DNA of 5,775 nucleotides from Muribaculaceae bacterium (GTDB lineage Bacteria; Bacteroidota; Bacteroidia; Bacteroidales; Muribaculaceae): contig JAFLTK010000066.1 in NCBI GenBank assembly GCA_022511505.1, positions 1 through 5,775 on the forward strand, in the 5' to 3' direction. Numbering within the stretch: position 1 is the stretch's first letter; every line of letters begins with the position of its first letter. The position numbers and the translations under genes were made by a program. This document shows positions 5,123-5,775 of the stretch, piece by piece. The notes under the pieces were generated by a model. That model was not told the origin of the DNA, ran no database searches, and saw only the letters and a list, made by a program, of their open reading frames with translations.

Positions 5123-5775
5123 TTATTCTGTAACCTTTATTTTTCTTGTAGCTATCGTATTACCATCTATCTCATAACTTATCTCAACATCTCCAACCGA
5201 TTTAATCTCAAGACTTTCATTGTCATTAATCTTTACTTGGTCAGAACCTTGAGTAATTTTAAAAGTACCTCCATGAACTACTAAAGGTTGACCATTTACA
5301 GATATTGATATGTTGACCTGATTTCTAGACTTAGAGAGTTCACCATTATTATTGGCGCCTTCGACAACAATATCTACCCATTTCTGATAGGAATTAACAA
5401 TCTTCTGCAACGAATCAATCTTAACATTCTCTACTTCATTTAGGGAGACTGTAGTTGAATCGCTATTATCTATAATATCCATTTTCTGAACTACTTTATT
5501 TACTTGACAAGTATAAAAGAGACACCCGACAAGCATCAAACAGTTCAACACTATTATCCAATTAAACACTTTTGAAGAAGGTTGTGAGACAATCTCATTT
5601 TGCCTACTATCTTGAGTTATCAAACTGAAATAATTTATCAACTCTTCTTTTGCTCTAACAATCTGCTCACTTATCTCGCTATGTCGATAAGTGGTTCCAT
5701 TGGATGTGGTTCCACTCTTTTGTTTCTTTTCTGCTTCTCGTTTCTTTTCTGCTTCAGATTGATATTTACTTGAAA
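5123..5775 (-). CDS. Single-pass membrane protein with a beta-rich C-terminal domain (5' end outside window)
   Basis: The frame is open to the window edge and gives 216 visible residues; a TTG at 5641 is not the real start, because in-frame codons continue upstream with no stop. Visible residues 1-44 are highly charged and repetitive (EAEKKR then EAEKKQ, followed by a Gly/Thr/Ser linker and a helix EISEQIVRAKEEL). One membrane helix lies at about 69-89 (from VFNWIIVLNC to CLFYTC). After it come a helical linker (KIDSLQKIVNSYQKWVDIVV) and a C-terminal beta domain of about 65 residues (VNISISVNGQPLVVHGG to ATRKIKV) with an Ig-like strand pattern ending GDVEISYEIDGNTIATRKIKV. The C-terminal part is probably periplasmic and the charged part cytoplasmic. 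I do not recognise the family, and a longer cytoplasmic domain may lie outside the window. It ends 3 nt before the protease lipoprotein gene and is the first visible gene of the operon. Confidence 0.8.
   Translation of the reverse strand, partial: SSKYQSEAEKKREAEKKQKSGTTSNGTTYRHSEISEQIVRAKEELINYFSLITQDSRQNEIVSQPSSKVFNWIIVLNCLMLVGCLFYTCQVNKVVQKMDIIDNSDSTTVSLNEVENVKIDSLQKIVNSYQKWVDIVVEGANNNGELSKSRNQVNISISVNGQPLVVHGGTFKITQGSDQVKINDNESLEIKSVGDVEISYEIDGNTIATRKIKVTE
5722..5757. repeat. 18-bp tandem duplication encoding EAEKK(R/Q)
   Basis: GTTTCTTTTCTGCTTC occurs at 5722-5737 and again at 5740-5755, giving a direct repeat with an 18-bp period. It encodes two copies of a six-residue charged unit, EAEKKR and EAEKKQ, in the probable cytoplasmic part of the partial membrane protein. 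A second short direct repeat nearby, GTGGTTCCA at 5691-5699 and 5706-5714, encodes two GTT units. Both are likely slippage-prone, and copy number may vary between strains. Confidence 0.6.

Noticed and set aside
5639..5641. TTG start giving a 172-residue protein
   Set aside because: The same frame is open to the window edge, with protein-like coding upstream, so the gene is partial and starts elsewhere.
5668..5693. 8-bp inverted repeat CACTTATC / GATAAGTG with a 10-nt loop
   Set aside because: It is short, lies within coding sequence and is of a kind expected by chance in several kilobases; no role is suggested by position.
1..5775. CRISPR arrays, tRNA or rRNA genes, insertion sequences
   Set aside because: I saw no evenly spaced direct repeats of CRISPR type, no cloverleaf or rRNA signature and no transposase-like coding region.

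Overview
The window looks like chromosomal DNA from a Bacteroidales bacterium. It carries a DUF2851 protein of the type common in Bacteroidetes, and an Lrp/AsnC regulator with Bacteroidales-like sequence. Promoters fit the Bacteroidetes pattern (TAnnTTTG with an upstream TTTG), and there are two lipoproteins with Bacteroidetes-style features. Genus and family cannot be fixed from the window. Every gene I can support is on the minus strand, so transcription runs from right to left.

Two compositional zones meet near 2011-2151. The left zone (about 173-2010) is visibly GC-rich and holds two core-type genes: an Lrp/AsnC regulator with its own well-formed promoter, then a DUF2851 gene 47 nt downstream that is probably co-transcribed. 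To their left, at 1-66, is the 5' end of another gene running off the window. It may be a RelE/HigB-like toxin, and its promoter carries an 18-bp perfect palindrome.

The right zone (2152-5775) is strongly AT-rich and reads as an accessory island. It holds four tightly packed genes: (1) a protein cut off by the window edge, with a charged N-terminal stretch, one membrane helix and a beta-rich C-terminal domain; (2) a lipoprotein with a retropepsin-like aspartic protease domain (DTG motif); (3) a protein with a large N-terminal domain and one C-terminal membrane helix; (4) a lipoprotein with degenerate WG-like repeats and an unrecognised C-terminal domain. Gaps are 3 nt, 14 nt and a 4-nt ATGA overlap, so they very probably form one operon. 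All four products are predicted to sit in or on the cell envelope. I recognise no described system with this composition; the joint role is unknown.

The most striking non-coding signal is a perfect 15-bp inverted repeat with a 9-nt loop inside the signal-peptide region of the protease lipoprotein gene (5051-5089). Its loop codes exactly for the Thr-Ser-Cys of the lipobox. Other signals are a near-perfect 28-bp palindrome at 1-28, a helically spaced repeat upstream of the Lrp gene, and an AT-rich palindrome after the accessory operon.
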